Below, one piece after another: positions 36,136 to 45,692 of a DNA stretch of 64,000 nucleotides (position 1 is the first letter of the stretch; every line of letters begins with the position of its first letter). Source of the stretch: Parabacteroides chongii (GTDB lineage Bacteria > Bacteroidota > Bacteroidia > Bacteroidales > Tannerellaceae). Below the pieces are notes generated by a model, which did no database searches, was not told the origin of the DNA, and worked only from the letters and a program-made list of their open reading frames with translations. The stretch covers positions 900,501 to 964,500 of the forward strand of contig NZ_CP120849.1 of NCBI RefSeq assembly GCF_029581355.1, written 5' to 3'. The translations under genes and the position numbers were made by a program.

Positions 36136-37110
36136 TTACAAGCTATCCACAATCCTCCTTTGCTTTTCAAAAAACAAAATACGCTGCTGCTCTCCGCTGA
36201 CAGAGATCATTGTAGATGATTTCAGCAAAGACTGCAACCAATTACGAATTATCTCATACGCTTTCCGGTCCAGCGAGATAACCGTATTCAAAATAAATGC
36301 ACGAATAATACTGATTTGATATTCCTGCGTTTCCAAATAACTGTAGCTGGCATCAAAATTGATACTGGAAATATAGAACTGGATCGGGTTACCAGTCTCG
36401 CTGTGCACGCCACGGGTTGCCAATATCTCCATATTGTCGAGGAAACGAAGCAGTTCCTGTTTTAAAAGACGGACATTCTCCTCGTCTATCAGATGAATGC
36501 TGCGGCAATACTGGATATCATTCACGATATACTGGAAAATCAGCGGATCCATAATATAAGAAGTCTTCCTGATATACTTCGATTCCGCAGCTGTCACCCG
36601 CTGTACTTCCAGTAGTTCCGCCGAAGTCTCTATATCCCTGAAATGGACCGCCTTATCCGAATCGCCATACTGATTATACCATTTACATAAGTAGAAACGG
36701 GTGATATAGTCATAGTCCAGCAGGAAAGTAGCAGGAAGTACATTCATACACTCCACGCTGCAGGAAGAAAGATCGTTGCGAACGCTATGCAACCGTTCAT
36801 TGTAGATCCTCCACATCTTAAAATCATCCTCGATCGGATCGACATACTCCACCAGGCTCAGCTGGTAAGGGCGGCTCTTTGCCGCAGATTCTCCAACCAG
36901 ACTATCCAACGAAATCCCGAACTTATTGGAGATCGCTGCTATCTCCGTAAACGAGAAAGCGACATCGCCCCTCATCCGGCGGTATACGGCTTCTCTCTCT
37001 ATGCACAGTAAATCAACCAATGCATTGGTTAAGGTGGCTTTGTGGGGTATCTTTTCTCTGATCGCGCTGATTAACTTTTCGTAAATCAGGTCTTTACTCA
37101 TAACATCCAT
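36136..37110 (-). CDS. putative DNA-binding regulator, unknown family
   Basis: The predicted start (ATG 37110, or 37101) gives 321-324 residues. Residues about 20-70 look like an Xre-type helix-turn-helix (LCIEREAVYRRMRGDVAFSF, then EIAAISNKFGISLDSLVG). The remaining 250 residues are helical and unfamiliar. The longer frame to 37164 is rejected because a minus-strand -7 box (CAAAAATA on the plus strand, 37130-37137) lies inside it. The target could be the downstream DUF2339 gene or its own promoter; this is inference. Confidence 0.7.
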   Translation of the reverse strand: MDVMSKDLIYEKLISAIREKIPHKATLTNALVDLLCIEREAVYRRMRGDVAFSFTEIAAISNKFGISLDSLVGESAAKSRPYQLSLVEYVDPIEDDFKMWRIYNERLHSVRNDLSSCSVECMNVLPATFLLDYDYITRFYLCKWYNQYGDSDKAVHFRDIETSAELLEVQRVTAAESKYIRKTSYIMDPLIFQYIVNDIQYCRSIHLIDEENVRLLKQELLRFLDNMEILATRGVHSETGNPIQFYISSINFDASYSYLETQEYQISIIRAFILNTVISLDRKAYEIIRNWLQSLLKSSTMISVSGEQQRILFFEKQRRIVDSL

Positions 37111-37129
37111 TTTAATAATTGCCAACACA

Positions 37130-37137
37130 CAAAAATA
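37130..37137 (-). promoter_or_regulatory. -7 box for the putative regulator
   Basis: The minus strand reads TATTTTTG, a TAnnTTTG match. It excludes the start codon at 37164. Confidence 0.5.
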
Positions 37138-37178
37138 AGAAAAATAAAGAAGCATTCCTACCAATGCACATTTTTGAC

Positions 37179-37186
37179 TACTTTTG
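37179..37186 (+). promoter_or_regulatory. -7 box for the PfkB kinase gene
   Basis: TACTTTTG ends 24 bp before ATG 37211. It excludes the TTG start at 37184, which lies within the box. Confidence 0.6.
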
Positions 37187-37210
37187 TACGCTTATCAACA
37201 ATATTATATT

Positions 37211-38104
37211 ATGCACGATCTTTGTTGTATCGGTCACATCACACTAGATAAAATAGTGACCCCGAAAAATACGGTACATATGGCGGGAGGAACCGCATTT
37301 TACTTCTCGCATGCTATCAAACATTTCAACGATATCGATTATTCGCTGATCACGGCTTTGGCTGAAACTGAAATGAAAGAAGTGGAGAAACTACGGTCGG
37401 AAGGGATCGATGTTTCAGTCATGCCCAGCAAACATTCCGTTTATTTCGAAAACATCTATGGCGAGAATCAGGACAACCGTACACAGCGGGTTCTGGCGAA
37501 AGCGGATCCGTTCACGGTCGATTACCTGAAAGATATACAGGCACGTATCATCCACCTGGGCAGCCTGCTTGCCGACGATTTCTCTTTGGACGTTGTAAAG
37601 TTTATGGCTGGAAAAGGACTTGTGTCCGCCGACTCTCAGGGATATCTACGCGAAGTACGTGATAAGAACGTATACGCCGTCGACTGGACCGAAAAAGAGG
37701 AGGCTTTAAAATATATTCATTTCCTGAAAGCGAACGAACATGAAATGGAAGTATTGACAGGCCATGATGATGTAGTGGGCGCTGCACAAAAAATGTATGA
37801 CTGGGGAGTAAAGGAGGTACTGATCACACTGGGCAGCCTCGGTTCCGTGATATACGACGGAAAGACCTTCCATAAGATCCCCGCCTACAAACCCAGGGAA
37901 GTGGTAGATGCCACCGGCTGTGGTGACACCTATATGACCGGTTACCTGTATCAGCGTGCCAAAGGTGCTTCCATAGAAGAAGCCGGCCGTTTTGCCGCTG
38001 CTATGTCGACCCTGAAGATAGAGGCTTCAGGCCCTTTCAGCGGTACAAAAGAGGAAGTCATCCGTTGTATGGAAACAGCAGAACTACGTTTTCCGGAGAT
38101 TTAG
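37211..38104 (+). CDS. PfkB family carbohydrate/nucleoside kinase
   Basis: The 297-residue ribokinase-like protein carries the N-terminal glycine motif (MAGGTAFYFSHA, about 24-35) and the C-terminal PfkB signature DATGCGDTYMTGYL, where D239 is the catalytic base. The ANEHEMEVLTG segment near residue 175 is also typical. The substrate cannot be assigned; the short lid region and Cys/His-rich N-terminus (MHDLCCIGHITLD) do not decide between sugar and nucleoside. It stands alone, convergent with the MFS gene. Confidence 0.87.
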   Translation: MHDLCCIGHITLDKIVTPKNTVHMAGGTAFYFSHAIKHFNDIDYSLITALAETEMKEVEKLRSEGIDVSVMPSKHSVYFENIYGENQDNRTQRVLAKADPFTVDYLKDIQARIIHLGSLLADDFSLDVVKFMAGKGLVSADSQGYLREVRDKNVYAVDWTEKEEALKYIHFLKANEHEMEVLTGHDDVVGAAQKMYDWGVKEVLITLGSLGSVIYDGKTFHKIPAYKPREVVDATGCGDTYMTGYLYQRAKGASIEEAGRFAAAMSTLKIEASGPFSGTKEEVIRCMETAELRFPEI

Positions 38105-38118
38105 CAAATAAATATTCT

Positions 38119-38205
38119 CAGTTGACAGATGACAGTCAGGATTCGCGTTGTATGAATAAATCGACAGAAAGTCGAAAGAACTGTCAACTGTCACTTGTCA
38201 ACTAT
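38119..38205. repeat. inverted TGACAGTTGACAG-type repeats
   Basis: The left word (about 38119-38137) and the right word (about 38180-38205) are rough reverse complements built from TGACAG and GTTGACA units. A small hairpin with TCGACAGAAAGTCGA lies between them. They separate two convergent genes and may form a shared RNA hairpin. Confidence 0.6.
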
Positions 38206-38208
38206 CAA

Positions 38209-39420
38209 CTATCTAAACGCCTTGCTGAATGTCGTCATCAACAGAATGCAAAGTCCCAGCAAGCCGACAACCATATAGGCATACTCCATATTAAATGCTT
38301 GTGATATAGCACCGATCAGCAATGGTGCAATAAGCGAACCGATAAAGCTGATGCTTGAAAGGATGGTAAGGGCAATCCCCACGGGTGTCTTCGACTTGGC
38401 ACCGACCAAACTATAGATGGTCGGAACCATACTCGATATACCCAGCCCCACCAGCATAAAACCGAAAGAGTTGACAATCACCTTCAAGGCCATGGAGTCG
38501 AACGTGCTGCCCAGTAACGCCGAGATAAAGAACCCGATAAAAATAAAAGCGCCGGACAGTTGCAGTACCCGTTGCTTTCCACAAATCCGATAGGCATAAT
38601 TAGCCAGGAAACGCCCTACAGTCATCATGACCATAAACACCAGGAATCCGATCTGTAAAGACTTAGGCACCTGCAATACCGATTCAAAATAAACGCCGCT
38701 CCAATCGAACATCGCACTCTCCACCACCAGTGCAAACAATCCGACCAGTCCCAACTTGATCAGCAGCATTTCCGGCTTCCGGATATATTGCCATTTCTCC
38801 GATTTATCTGCAGCCGGTTCTTCTTTCACGTCGGCAACAACAATATCTTCCTGCAAATACTTACGGTTCACCATGGTAAGGAACAGAATCAATACGGCGA
38901 TCAATGTAAAATGCCAGAACGGAGTAAGATCCGAAACAATCATGATAAAGCCGATCAACGCCCCCATACATGCCGCCAGGCTCCATCCTCCGTGAAAGGA
39001 TGCCATGATCGTCCGCCCGTAGAGCCGTTCAATGCCTATCCCCTGCGTATTCAACGATATGTCGCATAAGTTCCAGAACACCCCAAAGCAAAACAGGAAT
39101 GCGCCCAACATATAGATATTCAAAGCCGTTCCGATCGCAAACAGCGACAAGGCATATCCCATAATACTTATCTGCACCATGATGCGGCTTCCCAGCTTCG
39201 ACACCAGATAACCAGCCAGCGGAATGGCCACAAACTTCCCTACCGGAATCATAAACAAGACAATTCCCCAATACAGAGCATCGTTCACCGTAAAAAACTC
39301 CTTAATATCGGGAATACGACTTGCCCAGCTCGAAAAACAAAGTCCCTGGGCAAGAAAAAAGGAAAGAACCGCAAAACGTATGCGCTCTCTCGGATAAATA
39401 GCATGGTTAGTAGAATCCAT
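38209..39420 (-). CDS. major facilitator superfamily transporter
   Basis: The 403-residue protein has about twelve membrane helices and the MFS loop motif GYLVSKLGSRIMVQ between helices 2 and 3. The N-terminus (FFLAQGLCFSSWASRIPDIK) resembles the YbjJ-like subgroup of unknown substrate. It is transcribed alone. A minus-strand -7 box (CAAAGATA on the plus strand, 39445-39452) has a GTTG word 18 nt upstream of it. Confidence 0.85.
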   Translation of the reverse strand: MDSTNHAIYPRERIRFAVLSFFLAQGLCFSSWASRIPDIKEFFTVNDALYWGIVLFMIPVGKFVAIPLAGYLVSKLGSRIMVQISIMGYALSLFAIGTALNIYMLGAFLFCFGVFWNLCDISLNTQGIGIERLYGRTIMASFHGGWSLAACMGALIGFIMIVSDLTPFWHFTLIAVLILFLTMVNRKYLQEDIVVADVKEEPAADKSEKWQYIRKPEMLLIKLGLVGLFALVVESAMFDWSGVYFESVLQVPKSLQIGFLVFMVMMTVGRFLANYAYRICGKQRVLQLSGAFIFIGFFISALLGSTFDSMALKVIVNSFGFMLVGLGISSMVPTIYSLVGAKSKTPVGIALTILSSISFIGSLIAPLLIGAISQAFNMEYAYMVVGLLGLCILLMTTFSKAFR

Positions 39421-39444
39421 TTCGTCAAATATTTATTGAACAGA

Positions 39445-39474
39445 CAAAGATACTCAATAAGAATAGGATACAAC
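39445..39474 (-). promoter_or_regulatory. MFS gene promoter
   Basis: The minus strand reads GTTG-N18-TATCTTTG, 25 bp before the MFS start. This is one of the better matches to the two-part consensus. Confidence 0.6.
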
Positions 39475-39647
39475 ACAAAAAATGGTATTATAGCTTGGAG
39501 GTCCTCTTCTTTTTGCGTGCGAAACCGAACGCCCAACGTGCGATTGAGCACTTTTATAAAATATCAATATTGTAGATAAGCATTTAATTAACAACCATAT
39601 AAATAAATGGCATATTATTTGATAGGATGATATCACAAATAGCAGAT

Positions 39648-42053
39648 ATGATAAAGCACTACTTCAAAACAGGTATACGAAATCTGGTTAAATATAAGAC
39701 ACAATCACTGATCAGCATTTTGGGACTGGCTATCGGACTAACCTTTTTTACAGTCGGTTACCATTGGTACACCTATGAAACATCATACGACAGTTTCTAT
39801 CCGGAGTCTCCACAGATTTATAGAATTTACACTATAGACAAACAGACAGGCAAAATCATGCCGGGAGCACCGGCAGTTCTATGCTCCGTATTGAATGAAG
39901 ATTTTGTCGAAGCAAAATACGCAACCTCACTTTTTCAAGGCGGCTATACCTATACTTGTGATGGCAAAATGATCGGTTCACCTCAATTCAGAAATGTTGA
40001 CAAAGAATTCATCAAACTTTTCCCTCCAAAAGTAATCGCTGGCAGTCAGTCCGATGCTATTTTCTCAAACAACAACAATACGACCTATAACCTAATGATA
40101 ACAAAAGAGTTTGCCTTAAAACACTGGAGAAGTCCGGAAGAAGCGATCGGCAACATTCTTATTAATGAATATGGTTTCACTATGACCGTCACCGCAGTCG
40201 TCGAGAACCCTCCCGTCAATACCGTATTCCGACAAGAAGGATATTACAGCTCCGGTAAGAAAGAGAATTTCACTGACAACTCTCCCGAATATTACTGGAA
40301 TTTTCCTCCGAATGAAATGTATGTATGCCTTCAAAAAAATATAGATACAAAAGCTTTCCGTAAAAAACTCAGGACTTATACGATTGACCACCAATACAAT
40401 CCAAATCTATATATCGAAATTACACCTATCGCTGATGCCCGGTATAAACTCGGCTCGGAAATGTCCTTCAATCTGAATTATATCCGGACTTTCGTCATTG
40501 CCGCACTACTGCTTTTATTATGTTCCTTGTTCAATTTCTCCAATCTGCAGGTAAACCGTATCTTTGAGCGCTCAAAAGAGTTCAAGTTACGTTCTTCCCT
40601 CGGAGCCGTCAAACGAAACCTTTTTATCCAAATGACAATAGAGATATCTATCCAGGTACTATTAGCATTACTGACCGGATTCTTTATTATCGAGCAGTTC
40701 ACTCCCTATATTGAACAGATATTAGATACGATTCTCTCAAAAAACGAACTTTATATCAAACTGGCCTGGATCGGCAGCCTCGGATGGTTAGTGTTACTCC
40801 TGATCATTTTCGCATTCATTAGTCGTTTTATTTACAGATTGGCAGATGCGGTCAAAACAGGCAAAGCGGTACATTTGGCAGGGCGTGAATGGATACGGAA
40901 ATTAAATATCGGATTACAACTGGTCATTTGTATCGGATTCATGTTTTCCTCACTCATCCTGTTCTTACAGATCGACCGGATGAAAAACACGGATATGGGA
41001 TTCGATAAAGAAAATCTGATCCAGGTGCAGATTTCCGATAAAATTTATAGTCAGTTTCAGGAAGAGATTAAAAAGATACCGTCTATTACCCAATGTATAC
41101 GTGGGGGAAACTTCTTTTTGTCACACGATAAGTTCTCAACAGAGAAAGAGATCGGATGGGATAACAAACCTACCGGACAAGCATATGAAATCTATCTGTT
41201 GCGGGCAGGTATCGACTTTGCACAAAGCATGGGTATCCGTTTGCTTAAAGGGCGTTACCTGAATGAATCGGACATGGCTCCCAATGACCCTTCAAGCATT
41301 TATTGTCGCAAAGTACTAATCAACAAACAGATGTCTAATCTCCTCGGCTTTACTGACCCTATCGGTAAAATGATCAGTAAAAAAAATCCGTTGATAGGAG
41401 AAAAACCTGACCTGATCTATTACGAAATAGTCGGTGTAGTAGACGATTTCCACGCACAAAGTCTGCGCAATCCTATATTACCTACAATTATTGAATACTG
41501 GGCTTTCTATGATAACTATTTCTATCTGCGTACGCAACCGGGAAAAGAAAAGGAAGCCCTGAAAGCTGTCAGGGAAATGATCGCCCATATCAGTCCGGAA
41601 GGATTCACACCCAGCCTGGCTATGACCGTAAATGATTGGCTGAACCAGTTGACCCGGACAGAAAACGCCAGCCTCCGGTTATTCTCTTTATTAGCCGCAC
41701 TCTGCGTATTGATCTCTATCTTTGGCATTTACTCCGTGTCATCATCCCATATGCAGCAACGAAAAAAAGAAATAGCCATCCGGAAAGTCACAGGAGCCTC
41801 ATCAACAGAGATAATCTATATGTTTCTCAGAAAATATGTATTGTTGACATTTGTAGCCAACCTTATTGCATTACCTACAGCTTATATTTTTGTAAAAAAA
41901 TGGTTAGAACAGTATCCCAATCCGATCGGGATAAATAGTTGGACATTTATGTTTATCATATTAATAACAAGCCTTTTAGTATCTGCCACAATATTAAGTC
42001 AGGTGTTAAAAGCAGCAAACAAAAACCCTGCAGAGGTAATAAAAAGTGATTAA
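39648..42053 (+). CDS. FtsX/MacB-type ABC transporter permease
   Basis: The 801-residue protein begins MIKHYFKTGIRNLVKYK, a usual start for Bacteroidetes FtsX permeases, so I prefer ATG 39648 to the one at 39627. A first helix (about 20-40) is followed by a MacB-like periplasmic domain, an FtsX domain (about 285-400), a second periplasmic domain and a second FtsX domain ending in ILSQVLKAANKNPAEVIKS. The ATPase partner is not next to it; standalone permeases of this type are common in the phylum. Substrate unknown. Confidence 0.88.
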   Translation: MIKHYFKTGIRNLVKYKTQSLISILGLAIGLTFFTVGYHWYTYETSYDSFYPESPQIYRIYTIDKQTGKIMPGAPAVLCSVLNEDFVEAKYATSLFQGGYTYTCDGKMIGSPQFRNVDKEFIKLFPPKVIAGSQSDAIFSNNNNTTYNLMITKEFALKHWRSPEEAIGNILINEYGFTMTVTAVVENPPVNTVFRQEGYYSSGKKENFTDNSPEYYWNFPPNEMYVCLQKNIDTKAFRKKLRTYTIDHQYNPNLYIEITPIADARYKLGSEMSFNLNYIRTFVIAALLLLLCSLFNFSNLQVNRIFERSKEFKLRSSLGAVKRNLFIQMTIEISIQVLLALLTGFFIIEQFTPYIEQILDTILSKNELYIKLAWIGSLGWLVLLLIIFAFISRFIYRLADAVKTGKAVHLAGREWIRKLNIGLQLVICIGFMFSSLILFLQIDRMKNTDMGFDKENLIQVQISDKIYSQFQEEIKKIPSITQCIRGGNFFLSHDKFSTEKEIGWDNKPTGQAYEIYLLRAGIDFAQSMGIRLLKGRYLNESDMAPNDPSSIYCRKVLINKQMSNLLGFTDPIGKMISKKNPLIGEKPDLIYYEIVGVVDDFHAQSLRNPILPTIIEYWAFYDNYFYLRTQPGKEKEALKAVREMIAHISPEGFTPSLAMTVNDWLNQLTRTENASLRLFSLLAALCVLISIFGIYSVSSSHMQQRKKEIAIRKVTGASSTEIIYMFLRKYVLLTFVANLIALPTAYIFVKKWLEQYPNPIGINSWTFMFIILITSLLVSATILSQVLKAANKNPAEVIKSD

Positions 42054-42136
42054 TTAAAATCAATATGCAGCATTTTCCAACTTCATCCCATCTTAATAGT
42101 CGTACATAATTTATTAACATTAAAAAAATAAGAAAG

Positions 42137-42679
42137 ATGAAGAAGACGTTGAAATGGTCGATTGTGATGATGTTAGCTGTAGTAGGTATGACTTTTACCT
42201 CTTGTGATGATGACGACACTCCTGCTGTTCCTACAGTGGAAGAAGTGAATGGCAACTATAGCGGTACGATGAAATATCTCGAAGCTGATGCCAAAGAATT
42301 AGATCTGAAAGTAGCTAATGATTCTGTCATTTTCGAAGCATTCCCTTACCAGCCATTAGTAGAAGCGGTCGTAGGTAAAGAAGCTGCAGCCGGTATCATT
42401 GCTTTAATCGGCGACAGCCTGGCATATAAAGTAAATTATACTGCAGCGATGAACGCAGCTAATGATTCTGTTATTATCACACTGAAACCGGAACCTCTGA
42501 ACATTCCGTTAGGAGAAAACGCAGCAGTAGTCGTTACTATTACTGCAGACAAGAAAGCATCTTATGCTATCGACAAAAAGAACTTTAAATTCGACTTAAC
42601 AGCAACAGAAGCTAAGTTAGGTGAAGCGAATGCTCTTCAGAATCCGATTGATTTGGCATTCGACATGAATAAAAAGTAA
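42137..42679 (+). CDS. small lipoprotein (DUF4840-like)
   Basis: The 180-residue precursor has a lipoprotein signal with Cys near residue 23 (TFTSC), followed by an Asp run, which suggests a surface-exposure signal for Bacteroidetes lipoproteins. The rest is beta-rich with NGNYSGTMKY near 40-49 and resembles DUF4840 proteins of unknown function. It follows the permease by 83 bp and could be co-transcribed. A strong terminator follows. Confidence 0.75.
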   Translation: MKKTLKWSIVMMLAVVGMTFTSCDDDDTPAVPTVEEVNGNYSGTMKYLEADAKELDLKVANDSVIFEAFPYQPLVEAVVGKEAAAGIIALIGDSLAYKVNYTAAMNAANDSVIITLKPEPLNIPLGENAAVVVTITADKKASYAIDKKNFKFDLTATEAKLGEANALQNPIDLAFDMNKK

Positions 42680-42707
42680 GAAGTAAATAATAATTAAACG
42701 CTCAAAT

Positions 42708-42750
42708 AAAAAGCGGTGTACCATTGGATTCCTCCGGCACACCGCTTTTT
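42708..42750. terminator. bidirectional terminator between lipoprotein gene and uvrA
   Basis: A perfect 12-bp stem (AAAAAGCGGTGT/ACACCGCTTTTT) is flanked by an A-run on one side and a T-run on the other. It serves both convergent genes. Confidence 0.9.
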
Positions 42751-42761
42751 CTATGATATTA

Positions 42762-45548
42762 CTACAATTTTTCTTTTAAATATTTTCCCGTATACGATTC
42801 CGGACATAGAGCCACCTCTTCCGGTGTTCCGGCACAAACCAGATAACCGCCGGCGTTACCACCCTCCGGTCCCAAGTCGACCAAATAGTCCGCACATTTG
42901 ATCACATCCATGTTATGCTCGATGATCACCACGGTATGACCTTTATCGATCAAGGCATTAAATGCTTTCAACAACGTCTTGATGTCATGGAAATGCAGAC
43001 CGGTAGTCGGTTCGTCGAATACGAACAAAGTAGGCTGCTGCTTTTCCTGCCCCAGATAATACGCCAGCTTCACACGCTGGTTCTCACCACCCGACAAGGT
43101 AGAAGAAGTCTGTCCGAGTTTGATATAGCCCAAACCAACATCCTGCAACGGCTTCAGCTTCTTGATAATTTTCTTTTCCTGCGAGCCGGGATGCTGTTCG
43201 AAAAATTCGATCGCCTGGTTGACAGTCATTTCCAACATATCGTAAATACTCACGCCAAAATATTCCACATCCAGCACATCCTGTTTGAAACGCTTACCGT
43301 GGCAACTTTCACATTCCAGGGTGATATCCGCCATGAACTGCATCTCTACCGTAATACGTCCGTCCCCCTTACACTCTTCGCAACGGCCTCCCTCTTTATT
43401 GAAAGAGAAATAAGCAGCCGTATATCCCAACTGTTTTGCCAGCGGCTGTTCGCCGAACAACTTACGGATCTCATCGTAAGCGCCGATATAAGTCACCGGA
43501 TTGGAACGGGAACTCTTACCGATCGAATTTTGGTCGACAAACTCGATCCCTTCGATCATCTTCATATCCCCTTCCAAACCTGAACAGTCCACCATCAGCC
43601 GGGCGGCTTCATCCAGGTAATGCTTCACCCCTTCATAAAAGATATCGCGCACCAGCGAACTCTTTCCCGAACCGCTGACACCGGTAACCACCGTCATCAC
43701 ATTCAGCGGGAATTTCACATCGATCCCTTTCAGATTATTCTTGCGTGCCCCTTTTACCTCTATATAATTATTCCACAAACGGCGGAAAGCCGGAACCTCG
43801 ATCTTATCTTCACCGGTCAGGTAACGTACCGTATGGCTGTTACTGCTGGTCTGCAGGTTATTCACATCGCCCTGGTAGACCACTTCACCACCCAGACGGC
43901 CTGCCTTCGGACCTATATCGATGATATAATCGGCCGACCGGATGATATCCTCGTCATGCTCCACCACGACCACCGTATTGCCCAATGCCTGCAACTGGCG
44001 CAACACCTTTACGAGCAGGTCGGTATCCCGCGAATGCAGTCCGATACTCGGTTCATCCAATATATATAAGGAACCGACCAGGCTGCTACCCAGCGAAGTC
44101 GCCAAATTGATACGCTGGCTCTCACCACCCGACAAGGAAGCCGACAGGCGGTCGAGCGTCAGATAACCCAGCCCCACATCCAGCAGGAACTGCAGGCGGT
44201 TCATAATCTCCGTCAGCAGACGTTTAGCCACAGCGGCATCCGTTTCGTCCAGCACCAGATTATCGAAAAACGCTTTGGCTTCCGTGATAGGCAACGATAC
44301 CAGTTCGGCAATATTCTTTCCGCCCACTTTCACATAAAGCGCTTCCGGTTTCAGCCGGGCACCTTTACAGGAAGGACAGGTCGTCTTTCCGCGGTAACGC
44401 GCCTGCATGACACGGTATTGTATTTTATACAGATTCTCTTCTACAAACTTAAAGAAGTCGTCGATGCCATGCAATCCCCGGGCACCGTGCCACAGCAGAT
44501 CTTTCTCCTTCTGCGTCAGGTCGTAATAAGGACGATGGATCGGGAAGTTGTATTTCTCGCTCTTGGCGATAAACTCTTTCAGCCACTCTCCCATCACTTC
44601 GCCTTTCCAGCAGACTACCGCTCCCTGGTAAACCGACAGGCTTTTATCCGGCACCACCAGATTCTCATCGATCCCCAGCACCTTGCCGAATCCTTCACAG
44701 ACCGGACAGGCTCCCAGCGGGTTATTGAAGCTGAACATCATATCGGTCGGCTCGATGAACGTAATGCCGTCCGCCTCAAACTTCTTCGAATATTCTTTCA
44801 CCACCGTTCCTTCGGCAGCATAGATACGGATGATACAGGTGTCATGCCCTTCGAAGAATGCCGTTTCCGCCGAGTCGGCAAGACGGCTCTTCAATGTCTT
44901 GTCGTCCGAGACTGTCAGACGGTCGATCAGCAGTTCGATATTGGGAGAAGCAAGCAACGCCTCGTCCGCCATCACCTCCTGGATACGGTGAGCCGTATCG
45001 TCGATCGACAAACGGGTATACCCTTCTTTCTGTAATATCTCCAGTTGTTCCTTCATACTCCGCCCTTCCGGCAGAACTACGGGAGCAAACACGGCGAAGC
45101 GGGTACCTGCCGGATAGGACAGGACTTCGCTGATAATGTCTTTTACCTGATGCTTCTTCACCTCCATCCCCGACACCGGCGAAATCGTCTTGCCGATGCG
45201 GGCATAAAGCAACCGCAGGTATTCGTAAATCTCCGTCGATGTCCCCACCGTCGAACGCGGGTTGCGGGTATTCACTTTCTGCTCGATCGCGATAGCGGGC
45301 GGAATGCCTTTGATATAGTCACACTCCGGCTTGCTCATACGCCCCAGGAACTGGCGGGCATACGATGAAAGGCTTTCCACATAGCGGCGCTGTCCCTCGG
45401 CATATAACGTATCGAAAGCAAGTGAAGATTTGCCGCTGCCGGATAATCCGGTTATGACGACCAGTTTGTCGCGTGGGATCTCTACATCAATGTTCTTCAG
45501 ATTATTGACACGAGCCCCTTTGATAAATATAGAATTGTTTTCAGACAT
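42762..45548 (-). CDS. uvrA: excinuclease ABC subunit A
   Basis: UvrA is the damage-sensing ATPase of nucleotide excision repair. The 928 residues contain two ABC ATPase halves. The first P-loop GLSGSGKSS is at 34-42, and a second [11 protein letters not shown] lies past residue 640. The two signatures, LSGGESQR and LSGGENQR, and the zinc-binding Cys pairs ([23 protein letters not shown] ... CESCHG) are present. It has its own promoter (minus-strand -7 box at 45571-45578). Length is normal. Confidence 0.97.
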   Translation of the reverse strand: MSENNSIFIKGARVNNLKNIDVEIPRDKLVVITGLSGSGKSSLAFDTLYAEGQRRYVESLSSYARQFLGRMSKPECDYIKGIPPAIAIEQKVNTRNPRSTVGTSTEIYEYLRLLYARIGKTISPVSGMEVKKHQVKDIISEVLSYPAGTRFAVFAPVVLPEGRSMKEQLEILQKEGYTRLSIDDTAHRIQEVMADEALLASPNIELLIDRLTVSDDKTLKSRLADSAETAFFEGHDTCIIRIYAAEGTVVKEYSKKFEADGITFIEPTDMMFSFNNPLGACPVCEGFGKVLGIDENLVVPDKSLSVYQGAVVCWKGEVMGEWLKEFIAKSEKYNFPIHRPYYDLTQKEKDLLWHGARGLHGIDDFFKFVEENLYKIQYRVMQARYRGKTTCPSCKGARLKPEALYVKVGGKNIAELVSLPITEAKAFFDNLVLDETDAAVAKRLLTEIMNRLQFLLDVGLGYLTLDRLSASLSGGESQRINLATSLGSSLVGSLYILDEPSIGLHSRDTDLLVKVLRQLQALGNTVVVVEHDEDIIRSADYIIDIGPKAGRLGGEVVYQGDVNNLQTSSNSHTVRYLTGEDKIEVPAFRRLWNNYIEVKGARKNNLKGIDVKFPLNVMTVVTGVSGSGKSSLVRDIFYEGVKHYLDEAARLMVDCSGLEGDMKMIEGIEFVDQNSIGKSSRSNPVTYIGAYDEIRKLFGEQPLAKQLGYTAAYFSFNKEGGRCEECKGDGRITVEMQFMADITLECESCHGKRFKQDVLDVEYFGVSIYDMLEMTVNQAIEFFEQHPGSQEKKIIKKLKPLQDVGLGYIKLGQTSSTLSGGENQRVKLAYYLGQEKQQPTLFVFDEPTTGLHFHDIKTLLKAFNALIDKGHTVVIIEHNMDVIKCADYLVDLGPEGGNAGGYLVCAGTPEEVALCPESYTGKYLKEKL

Positions 45549-45570
45549 AAATCTTTTCCAAATAAGGATA

Positions 45571-45578
45571 CAAAAATA
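45571..45578 (-). promoter_or_regulatory. -7 box for uvrA
   Basis: CAAAAATA on the plus strand is TATTTTTG on the minus strand, 23 bp before the uvrA start. Confidence 0.55.
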
Positions 45579-45638
45579 GCAAAAAGAAACGATAACCCGA
45601 TTCTTAGTTTCGAGGTATTCGGGTTTGTTATTATTTAT

Positions 45639-45646
45639 TATCTTTG
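45639..45646 (+). promoter_or_regulatory. -7 box for the GHL10 gene
   Basis: TATCTTTG lies 47 bp before the GHL10 ATG. It is divergent from the uvrA promoter. Confidence 0.55.
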
Positions 45647-45692
45647 CCCCGAATAAAAAAGTGTTACTATAATCTCAAACCAGACAAGATTC